NCBI RefSeq assembly: GCF_030652515.1
Contig: NZ_JAUSAR010000079.1
Coordinates: forward strand, 21,067 to 85,066
Source of the DNA: Aquabacterium sp.
Lineage (GTDB): Bacteria; Pseudomonadota; Gammaproteobacteria; Burkholderiales; Burkholderiaceae_C
Length of the DNA: 64,000 nt
Reading direction: 5' to 3'
Part shown: piece after piece, positions 31,825 through 40,479 of the stretch
Numbering within the stretch: the stretch's first letter is position 1
Layout of the letters: every line of letters begins with the position of its first letter
Made by a program: the position numbers and the translations under genes
The notes under the pieces: generated by a model
The model's input: the letters and a program-made list of their open reading frames with translations, nothing else
Database searches by the model: none
Told to the model about the DNA's origin: nothing

Positions 31825-33486
31825 TCAGCCCGCCTGGAGAACTCGGTCAATCGATCGCAACGCCACAGCCTGAATGGTGAGGGACGGCGACTCTCCCCCT
31901 CCAGAGCTGGGAAACGTGCTTCCATCACATATTAGTAAGCTGCCCCAGCCATGAACTTGCGCCAGATCATTCGTGACGCTTGTTTCTGGCAACTCGCCCA
32001 TGCGGCAGGTGCCAAAAACATGGGTGCTGCTGAAATCGTCGTAGCTGCCCAACTCCTGGCGCAACTCGCCACACCCGGCGGCCTTGAGCAAGGCGCGGCA
32101 GGTCTGCGCCATGAAACGCAGACGCCGACAGGCCATGTCATCAACCTGCGAATGGATGCGGGCCAAGGGCAGGCCATGAGCATCGCGTTGCGTCAGGTCC
32201 AGGGCAATGAAGGAGCCTGGGTTGGGCAGACTCTCGCCGATCGCCCCGACCGCCAGACCACGGCCCACCACCTCACGCAGGCGGCGCTTGTGATCGGCGC
32301 CCCACCCTTCAAGCATGCGCGTGGCGTAAGAGACCGGGCCTTGCAGGCCGGTGTCGAGCGTGGCCGCATAAAAGCGTGCCCCGCCGATGACACCCGGGAT
32401 CGCATCGGGCCGATTGAAATCCCAGCAGATGGCGTCGGCCGGCAGGCCTGCAAAACTGGACTGCGGCTGTGGATGAAGCGCCAGGGATGTCCAGTGCAAG
32501 GTTTCCAGAAAGTGTTGCCCGACCTGGCCATGGTCGTTGCCGATGCCTTGCGGCGCCACGCGCGAGCGGTTGGCAAGCAGCAGGCGCGGGGTTTCGATCG
32601 CGCCTGCTGCCAACACCACCAGGCCTGCGCGCTCGGTGCGCTGGCGGCCCTGGGCGTCCACATAGCGCACCCCCGTCACCACGCGTTGCCGCGAATGCTG
32701 CAACTCGAGCACCGTGCAGCGGGCCCGCACCTCGCAACGCCCTGATTGCAGGGCATGGCGGATGAAGGTCTGATCGACCGAGCCTTTGTCACGCCGCGGG
32801 CAACCGCGTGAGCACCCGCCACAGTAGTTGCAGGGCGGGCGCCCATCGTAGGCTTCAGACAGCGCTGCCCTGGCGTTGGGCACCCAGCGCTGCCCCAGAC
32901 TGTGCGCGGCCGAGGCCAAGGTGCGCGAGGCGAGGCACAGTGGGTGCGCTGGCAAGGGGTAAGGCTGGCTGCGCCAACGGTCCCCCGCCTCTGGCGGGCC
33001 CGCCACCCCGATGAGGCGCTCGGCCTCCACGTAATAGGGCTCCAGTTCGTCGTAGTCGAAGGGCCAGTCGGCGCCCATGCCATGCTGACTGTGCAGTTTC
33101 ATGGCATGCGGATTGAGCCGGTGCGCCTCCCCAACGTAATGCAAGGTGCTGCCGCCCACACCGCGAACATGGCTGTAACCACCACGCACGGCCCGGCGCT
33201 CGGTCTGGACCAGGCGGCCCGTTTCGTGGTGCCAACTGCGCAGGTCGTCCCATTGCGGATCGAGCTTCTGCATGGCGCCGTAAGCGTAGCGCCCCGTGCT
33301 GCCTGGCTTGCTGGGAAAGTAGCGCGTCTCCCAGTCTGGCTGGGTCAGGCCATAGTCCTTGTCGGGATCAAACCATGGCCCCGCCTCCAGCACCAGCACG
33401 CGGGCGCCTTTCTGGGTAAGGCGCCAGGCGGCAGCGGCCCCGCCCGCACCGGCACCCACCACGATGGCATCAAAGTTGGCCGCCAT
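31825..33486 (-). CDS. GMC-family FAD dehydrogenase with Fe-S-type cysteine motif
   Basis: A 553-residue flavoprotein resembling the catalytic subunit of FAD-dependent glucose/gluconate dehydrogenases. FAD motif GAGAGG is at residues 11-16. An internal CNYCGGCSRGCP segment (C219, C222, C225, C229) resembles the Fe-S site of the glucose dehydrogenase alpha subunit. The family catalytic histidine is in STHVFGTCRMG; the partner NP dipeptide usual in LTI-type ends is SP here (GGESPSLTI). Export probably relies on the Tat signal of its small partner, 5 bp upstream. No cytochrome subunit gene is adjacent. Substrate is a sugar or related alcohol by family. Confidence 0.88.
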   Translation of the reverse strand: MAANFDAIVVGAGAGGAAAAWRLTQKGARVLVLEAGPWFDPDKDYGLTQPDWETRYFPSKPGSTGRYAYGAMQKLDPQWDDLRSWHHETGRLVQTERRAVRGGYSHVRGVGGSTLHYVGEAHRLNPHAMKLHSQHGMGADWPFDYDELEPYYVEAERLIGVAGPPEAGDRWRSQPYPLPAHPLCLASRTLASAAHSLGQRWVPNARAALSEAYDGRPPCNYCGGCSRGCPRRDKGSVDQTFIRHALQSGRCEVRARCTVLELQHSRQRVVTGVRYVDAQGRQRTERAGLVVLAAGAIETPRLLLANRSRVAPQGIGNDHGQVGQHFLETLHWTSLALHPQPQSSFAGLPADAICWDFNRPDAIPGVIGGARFYAATLDTGLQGPVSYATRMLEGWGADHKRRLREVVGRGLAVGAIGESLPNPGSFIALDLTQRDAHGLPLARIHSQVDDMACRRLRFMAQTCRALLKAAGCGELRQELGSYDDFSSTHVFGTCRMGELPETSVTNDLAQVHGWGSLLICDGSTFPSSGGGESPSLTIQAVALRSIDRVLQAG

Positions 33487-33491
33487 GTCCG

Positions 33492-34040
33492 TCAGTCCAG
33501 CGCAAAGCCCATGGGCTGCGGCGGCCGGTCAAACGGGAACCCTTTGAGCGCCGCTGGTTGCGTGTAATAGAGCGTGAAGGCCTGCTCGCGCACCAGGTGG
33601 AAGAATCGGCGCTGTGGCGACTCCCAGGGCGCTTGGGACATCCAGCGCACCAGCACTTCGCGCTCGCTGTCATCCAGCGATGCAAAGCCCTCGCCATACT
33701 GGTCAAGCCATTGACACACCCGCTCCACCAGCATCCGCCCGTCAGGCGTGGCCATGGCGTCGTTCCAGATACGTTGCGCCACGCCCAGCGCCGAGGCGGC
33801 TGGGCTCAGCTCATCGGCAGGGATCAGGTGATCGATGAAGGGCGACAAAGCCACTGGCATGGCAGACGGCCCTGGGCGACGCCTAGAAGGCCTGGCGCGG
33901 CGAGTGCTCCTGGTTGTGCCTGCGGCATCGGCACGGGCCAACCAACCCAACAGCCCCCCAGCCAACAAGGCCCCCAGCAACCAGCGGCGCCGCAACTGAG
34001 GCAGCACGGGCCAGGTGCGCGGCGACCGACCACCGGACAT
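33492..34040 (-). CDS. Tat-exported small subunit, gluconate 2-dehydrogenase subunit 3 family
   Basis: A 182-residue protein. The N-terminus carries a twin-arginine type signal (RRRWLLGALLAGGLLGWLARA, consecutive Arg before a hydrophobic stretch). A long Arg/Pro-rich linker is followed by the family domain (LSPFIDHLIPADELSPAASALGV ... FFHLVREQAFTLYYT). Such subunits carry the catalytic partner through the Tat pore and assist its folding. The gene begins two bases after the fdx stop and ends 5 bp before the GMC gene, so it is translated as a tail of the isc operon. Confidence 0.85.
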   Translation of the reverse strand: MSGGRSPRTWPVLPQLRRRWLLGALLAGGLLGWLARADAAGTTRSTRRARPSRRRPGPSAMPVALSPFIDHLIPADELSPAASALGVAQRIWNDAMATPDGRMLVERVCQWLDQYGEGFASLDDSEREVLVRWMSQAPWESPQRRFFHLVREQAFTLYYTQPAALKGFPFDRPPQPMGFALD

Positions 34041-34042
34041 GG

Positions 34043-34381
34043 TCAGTGGTTCTCGCGCGCGTGGTTGATCGTGTACTTGGGGATGTCCACGACCAGGTCC
34101 TGGCCAGCGACGATGGCCTGGCAGCTCAAGCGCGAGTTGGGCTCCAGGCCCCAGGCGCGGTCCAGCAGGTCTTCTTCGGTCTCGTCCATCTCGTTCAGGC
34201 TGTTGAAGCCTTCGCGGACGATGACGTGGCAGGTGGTGCAGGCCGCGCTCATGTCGCAGGCGTGCTCGATGGCGATGTTGTTCTCAAGCAGCGCCTCGCA
34301 CACCGACGTGCCGGGTGCAACGGTGAGGCTGGCGCCTTGTGGGCACAACTCGGCGTGGGGCAGGATCTTGATGATGGGCAT
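34043..34381 (-). CDS. fdx: ISC-type [2Fe-2S] ferredoxin
   Basis: A 112-residue adrenodoxin-type ferredoxin with cluster cysteines in the pattern ACDMSAACTTC and LSC. It supplies electrons for cluster assembly on IscU. Length is normal. It lies immediately after hscA (8-bp overlap at 34381/34389) and is the last canonical isc gene. The ATG at 34381 gives the usual start MPIIKILPH. No iscX gene follows; instead two bases separate it from the Tat-exported small subunit gene. Confidence 0.96.
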   Translation of the reverse strand: MPIIKILPHAELCPQGASLTVAPGTSVCEALLENNIAIEHACDMSAACTTCHVIVREGFNSLNEMDETEEDLLDRAWGLEPNSRLSCQAIVAGQDLVVDIPKYTINHARENH

Positions 34382-34388
34382 ACGGTGG

Positions 34389-36257
34389 TTAAACCTGATC
34401 AATGGTGCGGCCGGCCAAGGCCTGGCGGATGCCGCGGTTCATGCGTTCGGCGGCGAAGCCTTCGGTGCCCTGGGCCAGGGCCTTGGTGGCGGCTTCAAGC
34501 GCGTCCACATCACCCCAGTCGCAGCGCTGGCCGACCTTGCCCATCAGGGCGTCGATCTCGGCGCGTTGTTCGGCACTGAGCAGATCACCATCGGCGGCCA
34601 GCGCAGTGCGGGTGGCTTCCAGCATGCGCTCGGCCTCCACGCGCGCTTCGCGCAGCGAGCGGTCTTTCATGTCGGCCTCGGCCGTGGTGAAGCCTTCGCG
34701 CAGCATGTGGGCCACCTGGTCGTCGCTCAAGCCATAACTGGGCTTGACGACCACCGAGGCTTCGACGCCCGAATGCTGCTCGCGCGCCGTGACGCTGAGC
34801 AGGCCATCCGCATCGACCTGGAAGGTGACGCGGATGCGCGCGGCACCCGCGGCCATGGGCGGGATGCCACGCAGCTCGAAGCGCGCCAGCGAGCGGCAAT
34901 GCTCGACCTGCTCGCGCTCACCTTGCAGCACGTGCACGGCCAAGGCCGTCTGGCCATCCTTGAAGGTGGTGAAATCTTGTGCCAGCGCACAGGGGATCGG
35001 CGTGTTGCGCGGGATGATGCGCTCGACCAGGCCGCCCATGGTTTCCAAGCCCAGCGACAGGGGCAGCACGTCCAGCAAGAGGTGATCTCCCTTGTCGTTG
35101 TTGCCCGCCAGTTGATTGGCCTGGATGCCCGCACCCAGGGCCACCACCTCGTCGGGGTTCAGGTCGGTCAAGGGCGTCTGGCCAAAGAAAGTGCCCACGG
35201 CATCGCGCACGGCGGGCATGCGCGTGGAGCCCCCCACCATGACCACGCCTTTGACCTCGTCGGGCTTGACCTTGGCATCGCGCAGCACACGCTTGACTGC
35301 GACCAGGGTGCGGTCGATCAAGGGCTTGGACAGACCTTGCAGACGTTCGCGGGTGATGCTGGTGGACAGCATGCCGCCCGACAACTTGCAGGACAAATGC
35401 GCGTGCCCATCGGTGGAGAGCTTCTCCTTGATCGCGCGCGCAGCCACCAGCACCGCGCGCTTGTCCTGCGGCGTCACCGCCTCCATCTGAGCATCCAGCA
35501 AGGCGGCTTCGGCCAGGGCATGATCGATGTCATCGCCGCCCAAGGCGGAATCACCGCCGGTGGCTACCACCTCGAACACGCCACGGCTGAGTTGCAGCAA
35601 GGAAATGTCGAAGGTGCCACCGCCCAGGTCGTAGATGGCATAGAGGCCTTCGGAGCGGTTGTCCAGGCCATAGGCGATGGCGGCCGCCGTGGGCTCGTTC
35701 AACAAACGCAGCACGTTCAGGCCGGCCATCTGCGCCGCATCTTTGGTGGCCTGGCGTTGGGCGTCGTCGAAGTAGGCGGGCACCGTGATGACGGCGCCGA
35801 ACAGGTCGTCGTTGAAGGTGTCTTCGGCGCGCTGGCGCAAGGTGGCCAGGATCTCGGCCGACACCTCGACGGGTGACTTCACACCCGCCACCGTGACCAC
35901 GCCCACCATGCCGGGCTGGTCTTCAAACTGGTAAGGCAGGCTCTTGGCATCGGCCAGGTCGGCCAGTTGGCGCCCCATGAAACGCTTGACCGACACGATG
36001 GTGTTCTGCGGGTCTTCGGCCTGCTGGGCCAAGGCGTCGAAGCCAATCGCACGGCGCGTCTTGCCTTGCGCGTCGAGCAGGTAGCGCACGGCCGACGGCA
36101 GGATCACGCGGCCCTGCTCATCAGGCAGGCACTCGGCCACGCCACTGCGCACGGAAGCGACCAGCGAATGCGTGGTGCCCAGGTCAATGCCCACCGCGAT
36201 GCGGCGCTGGTGCGGGTTGGGCGATTGCCCGGGTTCGGAAATTTGCAGCAAGGCCAT
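34389..36257 (-). CDS. hscA: Fe-S cluster assembly chaperone HscA (Hsp70 family)
   Basis: A 622-residue specialised Hsp70 that releases clusters from IscU using ATP. The ATPase domain starts at [13 protein letters not shown] and contains [13 protein letters not shown] and [11 protein letters not shown]. The substrate-binding domain follows about residue 380. It recognises the LPPVK motif, which is present in the IscU of this cluster. Its start is 18 bp after the end of hscB. The C-terminal lid region is shorter than in DnaK, as is usual for HscA. Confidence 0.97.
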   Translation of the reverse strand: MALLQISEPGQSPNPHQRRIAVGIDLGTTHSLVASVRSGVAECLPDEQGRVILPSAVRYLLDAQGKTRRAIGFDALAQQAEDPQNTIVSVKRFMGRQLADLADAKSLPYQFEDQPGMVGVVTVAGVKSPVEVSAEILATLRQRAEDTFNDDLFGAVITVPAYFDDAQRQATKDAAQMAGLNVLRLLNEPTAAAIAYGLDNRSEGLYAIYDLGGGTFDISLLQLSRGVFEVVATGGDSALGGDDIDHALAEAALLDAQMEAVTPQDKRAVLVAARAIKEKLSTDGHAHLSCKLSGGMLSTSITRERLQGLSKPLIDRTLVAVKRVLRDAKVKPDEVKGVVMVGGSTRMPAVRDAVGTFFGQTPLTDLNPDEVVALGAGIQANQLAGNNDKGDHLLLDVLPLSLGLETMGGLVERIIPRNTPIPCALAQDFTTFKDGQTALAVHVLQGEREQVEHCRSLARFELRGIPPMAAGAARIRVTFQVDADGLLSVTAREQHSGVEASVVVKPSYGLSDDQVAHMLREGFTTAEADMKDRSLREARVEAERMLEATRTALAADGDLLSAEQRAEIDALMGKVGQRCDWGDVDALEAATKALAQGTEGFAAERMNRGIRQALAGRTIDQV

Positions 36258-36275
36258 GGGGGTCTCAAACGCAGC

Positions 36276-36800
36276 TCAGAGGCCGTCTTCGTATCGTTCT
36301 AGTCGCAGGTTGATCTCATCGCTCAGGCGATCGATGAACATCAGGGCGCGCACTTCGAGTGCGGCTTGCGTGGGGTTGGATTGGGCGTCCAGCAATTGGG
36401 TGATCTTGGCCAAGCGGGCTTGGCGCTGGCCAGAGACCTCAGCCTCCAGCACCTGCACATCGTCTGCCGAGCCCGCATCTTCCAGGGCTTCGCGCCATTC
36501 CATCTGCTGGATCAGAAAATCCGAAGGCATCGCCGTGTTGCTCTCGCTTTGCACCGGCACGCCCGCCAACTCGCACAGGTAAGCCGCACGCTTGAGCGGG
36601 TCCTTCAGGCGCTGATAGGCCTCGTTGACGCGCACGGCCCACTGCATGGCCACACGCTGCGCGGCACCACCTTCGGCCGCGAAACGATCGGGGTGGACTT
36701 TGGCCTGCAAGGCCTTCCACTGAGCGTCGAGCGTGGCGCGGTCCAGGGCGAAGGACCTGGGCAAGCCCAGCAGGGTGAAGTCGTCAGCATCCAGGTTCAT
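36276..36800 (-). CDS. hscB: Co-chaperone HscB (J-domain protein)
   Basis: A 174-residue protein with an N-terminal J domain carrying the HPD motif at residues 36-38 (AKVHPDRF) and a C-terminal three-helix IscU-binding domain (about 95-170, rich in Leu/Glu/Arg). It brings IscU to HscA and stimulates ATP hydrolysis. Length is normal. The ATG at 36800 is followed directly by MNLDADDFTLLGLPRSFALD, typical of the family. It is separated from iscA by about 70 bp that hold a strong hairpin. Confidence 0.95.
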   Translation of the reverse strand: MNLDADDFTLLGLPRSFALDRATLDAQWKALQAKVHPDRFAAEGGAAQRVAMQWAVRVNEAYQRLKDPLKRAAYLCELAGVPVQSESNTAMPSDFLIQQMEWREALEDAGSADDVQVLEAEVSGQRQARLAKITQLLDAQSNPTQAALEVRALMFIDRLSDEINLRLERYEDGL

Positions 36801-36826
36801 GGCGATGAGCTCAGGTCACAAAGCAA

Positions 36827-36848
36827 AACCCCACCACGTGGTGGGGTT
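36827..36848 (-). promoter_or_regulatory. Hairpin between iscA and hscB, possible processing or attenuation signal
   Basis: AACCCCACCAC-GTGGTGGGGTT is a perfect 22-base palindrome; as RNA it forms a 9-bp stem with an ACGT loop, followed on the minus strand by TTTGCTTTG. The T run is too weak for full termination, so partial attenuation or RNA processing between iscRSUA and hscBA-fdx is more likely. Confidence 0.6.
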
Positions 36849-36870
36849 GGCGGCCAGGGCAAATGGCATG

Positions 36871-37305
36871 TCAGACGCGGAAGGACTCGCCACAACCACA
36901 GCGGTCACGCTCTTTCGGGTTGTTGAACTTGAAGCCTTCGTTCAGGCCTTCACGCGCGAAGTCCAGCTCGGTGCCATCGATGTAAGGCAGGCTTTTCGGG
37001 TCCACCAGAATCTTCACGCCCTGGTTCTCGAAGACGATGTCTTCAGGGGCCACCTCATCGGCGAACTCGATCTTGTAGGCCAGGCCCGAGCAACCCGTGG
37101 TCTTGACGCCCAGGCGCACACCCACGCCCTTGCCGCGGCGGCCGAGGTAGCGGTTGATGTGGCGGGCGGCGGCTTCAGTCAGCGAGACCGACATGCCGGG
37201 TGCACCCGCCTGGCCAGCGGAAGCCAGCTCGGGCAAAGGCCCGTTGCCGGGCCCGCTGGTGCACGAACCGGAGGCGGTGCTGGCGGTGGCTTGGTCAGGC
37301 TGCAT
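36871..37305 (-). CDS. iscA: Iron-sulfur cluster assembly A-type protein IscA
   Basis: A 144-residue reading if started at ATG 37305; the conserved domain starts [13 protein letters not shown] (ATG 37194). The cluster or iron-binding cysteines are in [13 protein letters not shown] and [11 protein letters not shown] 37305 overlaps the iscU stop by 11 bp and has AAGG six bases upstream, whereas 37194 has no ribosome site, so a 37-residue Gly/Ser/Ala-rich extension may be real. IscA proteins carry clusters from IscU to target enzymes. Confidence in identity is high, in the start moderate. Confidence 0.9.
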   Translation of the reverse strand: MQPDQATASTASGSCTSGPGNGPLPELASAGQAGAPGMSVSLTEAAARHINRYLGRRGKGVGVRLGVKTTGCSGLAYKIEFADEVAPEDIVFENQGVKILVDPKSLPYIDGTELDFAREGLNEGFKFNNPKERDRCGCGESFRV

Positions 37306-37681
37306 GTTTGGCCTTGTAGTCGTTCACCGCCGCCTTGATGGCGTCTTCGGCCAGGATCGAACAGTGGATCTTGACCGGGGGCAAGGCCAGCTCTTCGGCG
37401 ATGTGGGTGTTCTTGATGCCCAGGGCTTCGTCCAGCGTCTTGCCGCGCACCCATTCGGTGACCAACGAGCTGGACGCGATGGCCGAACCGCATCCGTAGG
37501 TTTTGAAGCGCGCGTCTTCGATCACACCGGTTTGCGGGTTGACCTTGATCTGCAACTTCATCACGTCGCCGCAAGCCGGAGCGCCGACCATGCCGGTGCC
37601 CACGGACTCGTCGCCCTTTTCAAAAGCGCCCACGTTGCGGGGGTTTTCGTAGTGGTCAATGACCTTGTCGCTGTATGCCAT
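37295..37681 (-). CDS. iscU: Fe-S cluster scaffold IscU
   Basis: A 128-residue scaffold. Cluster ligands are the cysteines in [22 protein letters not shown] and [10 protein letters not shown]; the HscA recognition motif LPPVK precedes the last. It receives sulfur from IscS, electrons from ferredoxin and builds [2Fe-2S] clusters. It begins [20 protein letters not shown], the family start. It follows iscS by about 45 bp and overlaps the probable iscA start. Confidence 0.97.
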   Translation of the reverse strand: MAYSDKVIDHYENPRNVGAFEKGDESVGTGMVGAPACGDVMKLQIKVNPQTGVIEDARFKTYGCGSAIASSSLVTEWVRGKTLDEALGIKNTHIAEELALPPVKIHCSILAEDAIKAAVNDYKAKHAA

Positions 37682-37726
37682 GGTAGTACTCCAAGAACGA
37701 GATGAGCGTAGCGCGTTGACGGGAAG

Positions 37727-38947
37727 TCAGTGCGCGGCCCATTGAATAGTGCTGATGTCAATGCCGTCTTTGAACATGTCCCACAAGGGTGACAGCTCGC
37801 GCAGCTTGGCCACGCGTTCTTTCAAGGTCGACACGGCGTAATCGATTTCTTCTTCGGTCGTGAAACGGCCGATGGTCATGCGCAGCGAGCTGTGCGCCAA
37901 CTCGTCGCTGCGGCCCAGGGCGCGCAGCACGTAGCTGGGCTCCAGGCTGGCAGACGTGCAGGCCGAGCCCGAGGACACGGCGATGCCCTTGATGCCCATG
38001 ATCAGCGACTCGCCCTCAACATAGTTGAAGGAGATGTTCAGGTTGTGCGGCACGCGGTGTTCCACATCACCGTTGATGAAGATCTGCTCGATGTCTTGCA
38101 GGCCCTTGAGCAGGCGCTGCTGCAAGGCCAGGATGCGCGGACCCTCGGTGTGCATTTCTTCCTTGGCGATGCGGAAGGCTTCGCCCATGCCGACGATCTG
38201 GTGCGTGGGCAAGGTGCCCGACCGCATGCCACGTTCGTGGCCACCACCGTGCATTTGCGCTTCCAGGCGCACGCGCGGCTTGCGGCGCACGTACAGCGCA
38301 CCGATGCCTTTGGGGCCATAAGTCTTGTGCGAGGCCAGGCTCAGCAAGTCAACCGGCAATTTGGCCATGTCGATGTCGACCTTGCCCGTGGCTTGCGCGG
38401 CATCGACGTGGAAGATCACGCCCTTTTCGCGGCACAGATTGCCCAAAGCGGTGATGTCCTGGATCACGCCGATCTCGTTGTTCACGAACATGACCGAGGC
38501 CAGGATGGTGTCGGGGCGGATGGCGGCCTTGAATTTCTCAAAATCGAGCAGGCCGTTCTCTTCGACATCAAGGTAAGTGGCCTCAAAGCCTTGGCGCTCC
38601 AGCTCGCGGAAGGTGTCGAGCACGGCTTTGTGCTCGGTCTTGACCGTGATGATGTGTTTACCGCGGCTTTGGTAAAAATGGGCCGCACCCTTGATGGCCA
38701 GGTTGTTGGACTCGGTCGCGCCGGAGGTCCACACGATTTCGCGCGGATCGGCACCGATCAAATCGGCCACTTGCTTGCGGGCGTTTTCAACGGCCTCTTC
38801 AGCGTCCCAACCATAAGCGTGGGTGCGCGAAGCCGGGTTGCCGAAGCGCTCGCGTAGCCAGGGGATCATGGCGTCCACCACGCGCGGGTCCACCGGGGTG
38901 GTCGCGCCGTAGTCCATGTAAATCGGGAAGTGCGGGGTCATGTCCAT
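37727..38947 (-). CDS. iscS: Cysteine desulfurase IscS
   Basis: A 406-residue PLP enzyme that converts cysteine to alanine and transfers persulfide sulfur to IscU. The PLP lysine lies in [11 protein letters not shown] and the active-site cysteine in [14 protein letters not shown]. The family start [13 protein letters not shown] follows about ten residues after the chosen ATG 38947; 38941 is also possible, while 39019 adds a long basic extension and is rejected. It lies about 100 bp after iscR. Confidence 0.96.
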   Translation of the reverse strand: MDMTPHFPIYMDYGATTPVDPRVVDAMIPWLRERFGNPASRTHAYGWDAEEAVENARKQVADLIGADPREIVWTSGATESNNLAIKGAAHFYQSRGKHIITVKTEHKAVLDTFRELERQGFEATYLDVEENGLLDFEKFKAAIRPDTILASVMFVNNEIGVIQDITALGNLCREKGVIFHVDAAQATGKVDIDMAKLPVDLLSLASHKTYGPKGIGALYVRRKPRVRLEAQMHGGGHERGMRSGTLPTHQIVGMGEAFRIAKEEMHTEGPRILALQQRLLKGLQDIEQIFINGDVEHRVPHNLNISFNYVEGESLIMGIKGIAVSSGSACTSASLEPSYVLRALGRSDELAHSSLRMTIGRFTTEEEIDYAVSTLKERVAKLRELSPLWDMFKDGIDISTIQWAAH

Positions 38948-39049
38948 AGTGGGGACTCTTGGGAACTCAGCTGTGCCGCCCACACGCCTGCTGTGGCAGG
39001 CCGGGGCTGGCAGGTACATCAGAAAAGCCTGCGATTATCGCCGGGCGAC

Positions 39050-39586
39050 TTACTTGGCGAGCGTTGACCCCAGTGCGAACACCGAATTGGGGGCCGTGAT
39101 CTTGATCGGCTTGACCACAGGTTGTGTCGAGATGGCCCGCTTGATGGGTTGGGCTTCGATCGACACGCCCTTGGCCAGCTGGTCTTCGACCAATTTGCGC
39201 AGGCTGATGGAATCGAGGTACTCGATCATCTTGTTGTTCAGGCTGGTCCATAGATCGTGGGTCATGCAACGACCACCGTCATCGGTGCCCATGCAATTTT
39301 CCTTGCCCCCACAACCGGTGGCGTCAATGGGCTCATCGACGGCCACGATGATGTCGGCCACGGTGATGTCCTCGGCCTTGCGGCCCAGCGAGTAACCGCC
39401 GCCAGGGCCACGGGTGCTTTCCACCAGCTCGTGGCGGCGCAGCTTGCCGAACAGTTGCTCAAGGTAGGACAGTGAAATCTGCTGACGCTGGCTGATCGCG
39501 GCCAGGGCGACGGGCCCCGTGTGCTCGCGCAGGGCCAGATCGATCATGGCGGTGACGGCAAAACGCCCCTTGGTGGTCAAACGCAT
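39050..39586 (-). CDS. iscR: Fe-S-sensing transcription factor IscR
   Basis: A 178-residue Rrf2-family regulator. The winged helix is in the first 80 residues (MRLTTKGRFAVTAMIDLAL ... SLSYLEQLFGKLR). The [2Fe-2S] ligands are three cysteines in ATGCGGKENC and GGRCMTHDLW. As holo-protein it represses its own operon at type 1 sites; two such sites are visible in its promoter. It heads the isc operon with a leader of about 115 bases. The C-terminal 25 residues after AQPIKRAIST are longer than in E. coli. Confidence 0.96.
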   Translation of the reverse strand: MRLTTKGRFAVTAMIDLALREHTGPVALAAISQRQQISLSYLEQLFGKLRRHELVESTRGPGGGYSLGRKAEDITVADIIVAVDEPIDATGCGGKENCMGTDDGGRCMTHDLWTSLNNKMIEYLDSISLRKLVEDQLAKGVSIEAQPIKRAISTQPVVKPIKITAPNSVFALGSTLAK

Positions 39587-39691
39587 GGCTCTTCTCCTTG
39601 TGGTCAGAATCTAGACGCCTCAGTCCTGGTCAGGGTAAACCAGAAACGACACCGACCGGGGATAACCGGCTGGCCCGGGGCGTGGTCAATC

Positions 39692-39708
39692 CCGAGTGAA
39701 TGAGTCAA
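39692..39708 (-). promoter_or_regulatory. IscR type 1 site, proximal
   Basis: On the minus strand the sequence TTGACTCATTCACTCGG matches the E. coli type 1 half-consensus YYGACTRWWWYAGTCRR at 15 of 17 positions. It lies just downstream of the -10 element, at and around the predicted start of transcription. Confidence 0.6.
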
Positions 39709-39736
39709 TTATAGAGAAACCTACTAATTTAGTCAA
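39708..39736 (-). promoter_or_regulatory. Sigma70 promoter of the isc operon
   Basis: On the minus strand TTGACT (39731-39736) and a perfect TATAAT (39708-39713) are 17 bases apart. Transcription should start near 39701, giving a leader of about 115 bases before iscR. Confidence 0.88.
39720..39736 (-). promoter_or_regulatory. IscR type 1 site, distal (overlaps -35)
   Basis: TTGACTAAATTAGTAGG on the minus strand matches YYGACTRWWWYAGTCRR at 16 of 17 positions and covers the -35 element and part of the spacer. Its centre is 28 bases from the proximal box, the arrangement expected for tandem autorepression sites. Confidence 0.75.
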
Positions 39737-39789
39737 CCAAAGGCCAGGGAATTCCCTGAGTTTCTGACCATGAAGGCCATCGCTTTTGA

Positions 39790-40341
39790 CTATGTCCGAA
39801 CCGCCATGGCGCGCAGCCTTTGGTGCAGGTGATCGACCAGGCCTTCACAGGCTGATTCAATCAGGTCGAGCACGGCCTCGAAGCCGTCAGGGCCGCCGTA
39901 GTAGGGATCACCAACCACTTCGCTGCCGAGCAAGGGCGAGCGCGCCGGGATGAACTCGGTCAGGCGGCGCAGCTTGCTTTGAGCTTCCACGCCCGGGCAG
40001 TTTTTTTGCAGCGCCGCCAGGTTGTCCCAATCCATGGCCAGGATCAGGTCGAAGTGATGGAAATCACTTTGCTGCACCTTGCGAGCGCGCAGATGGTTGA
40101 GCTTGTAGCCGCGGCGCAAGGCGTGGACCTGGCTGCGGTCATCGGGCGGGCTGCCCACGTGCGAGCCGAGCGTGCCGGCGGAATCAACCTCAACCAAGGC
40201 ATCCAGGCCCGTCTGGACCAACTTCTGGCGCAAAACGGCCTCGGCGGTGGGCGAACGGCAAATGTTGCCCATGCAGACCATCAGAACACGCAGCTTGGGG
40301 CCGCTGGGCGGGGCATCAAAAGAAGCATTCTCAAGGGACAC
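39790..40341 (-). CDS. Low-molecular-weight protein-tyrosine phosphatase
   Basis: A 183-residue phosphatase. The P-loop CX5R is VCMGNICRSPTAEAV, near residue 23. The general acid aspartate is in GDPYYGGPDG near the C-terminus. The first 16 residues (MSLENASFDAPPSGPKL) precede the usual start and are not conserved in the family; an internal start is not excluded. Members dephosphorylate tyrosine kinases of capsule or envelope systems, or small phosphoesters; none is encoded nearby. It is divergent from the diguanylate cyclase gene with 138 bp between starts. Confidence 0.92.
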   Translation of the reverse strand: MSLENASFDAPPSGPKLRVLMVCMGNICRSPTAEAVLRQKLVQTGLDALVEVDSAGTLGSHVGSPPDDRSQVHALRRGYKLNHLRARKVQQSDFHHFDLILAMDWDNLAALQKNCPGVEAQSKLRRLTEFIPARSPLLGSEVVGDPYYGGPDGFEAVLDLIESACEGLVDHLHQRLRAMAVRT

Positions 40342-40479
40342 AGCGGGCGAACAATGCAGTCAACAAGTTGAGATTGTCGCCCCCTTTGATGGCCCTTGCA
40401 CAAGGCGGGATGCTCAATGTTCACGCAAAACGGCCGATATGGCACCCAGGGGCCGTGGGGCTCCGATTGATCGTGCCCG

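Noticed and set aside
31825..33486. Assignment of the GMC protein as choline dehydrogenase
   Set aside because: The internal four-cysteine motif and Tat small subunit fit the glucose/gluconate dehydrogenase type instead.
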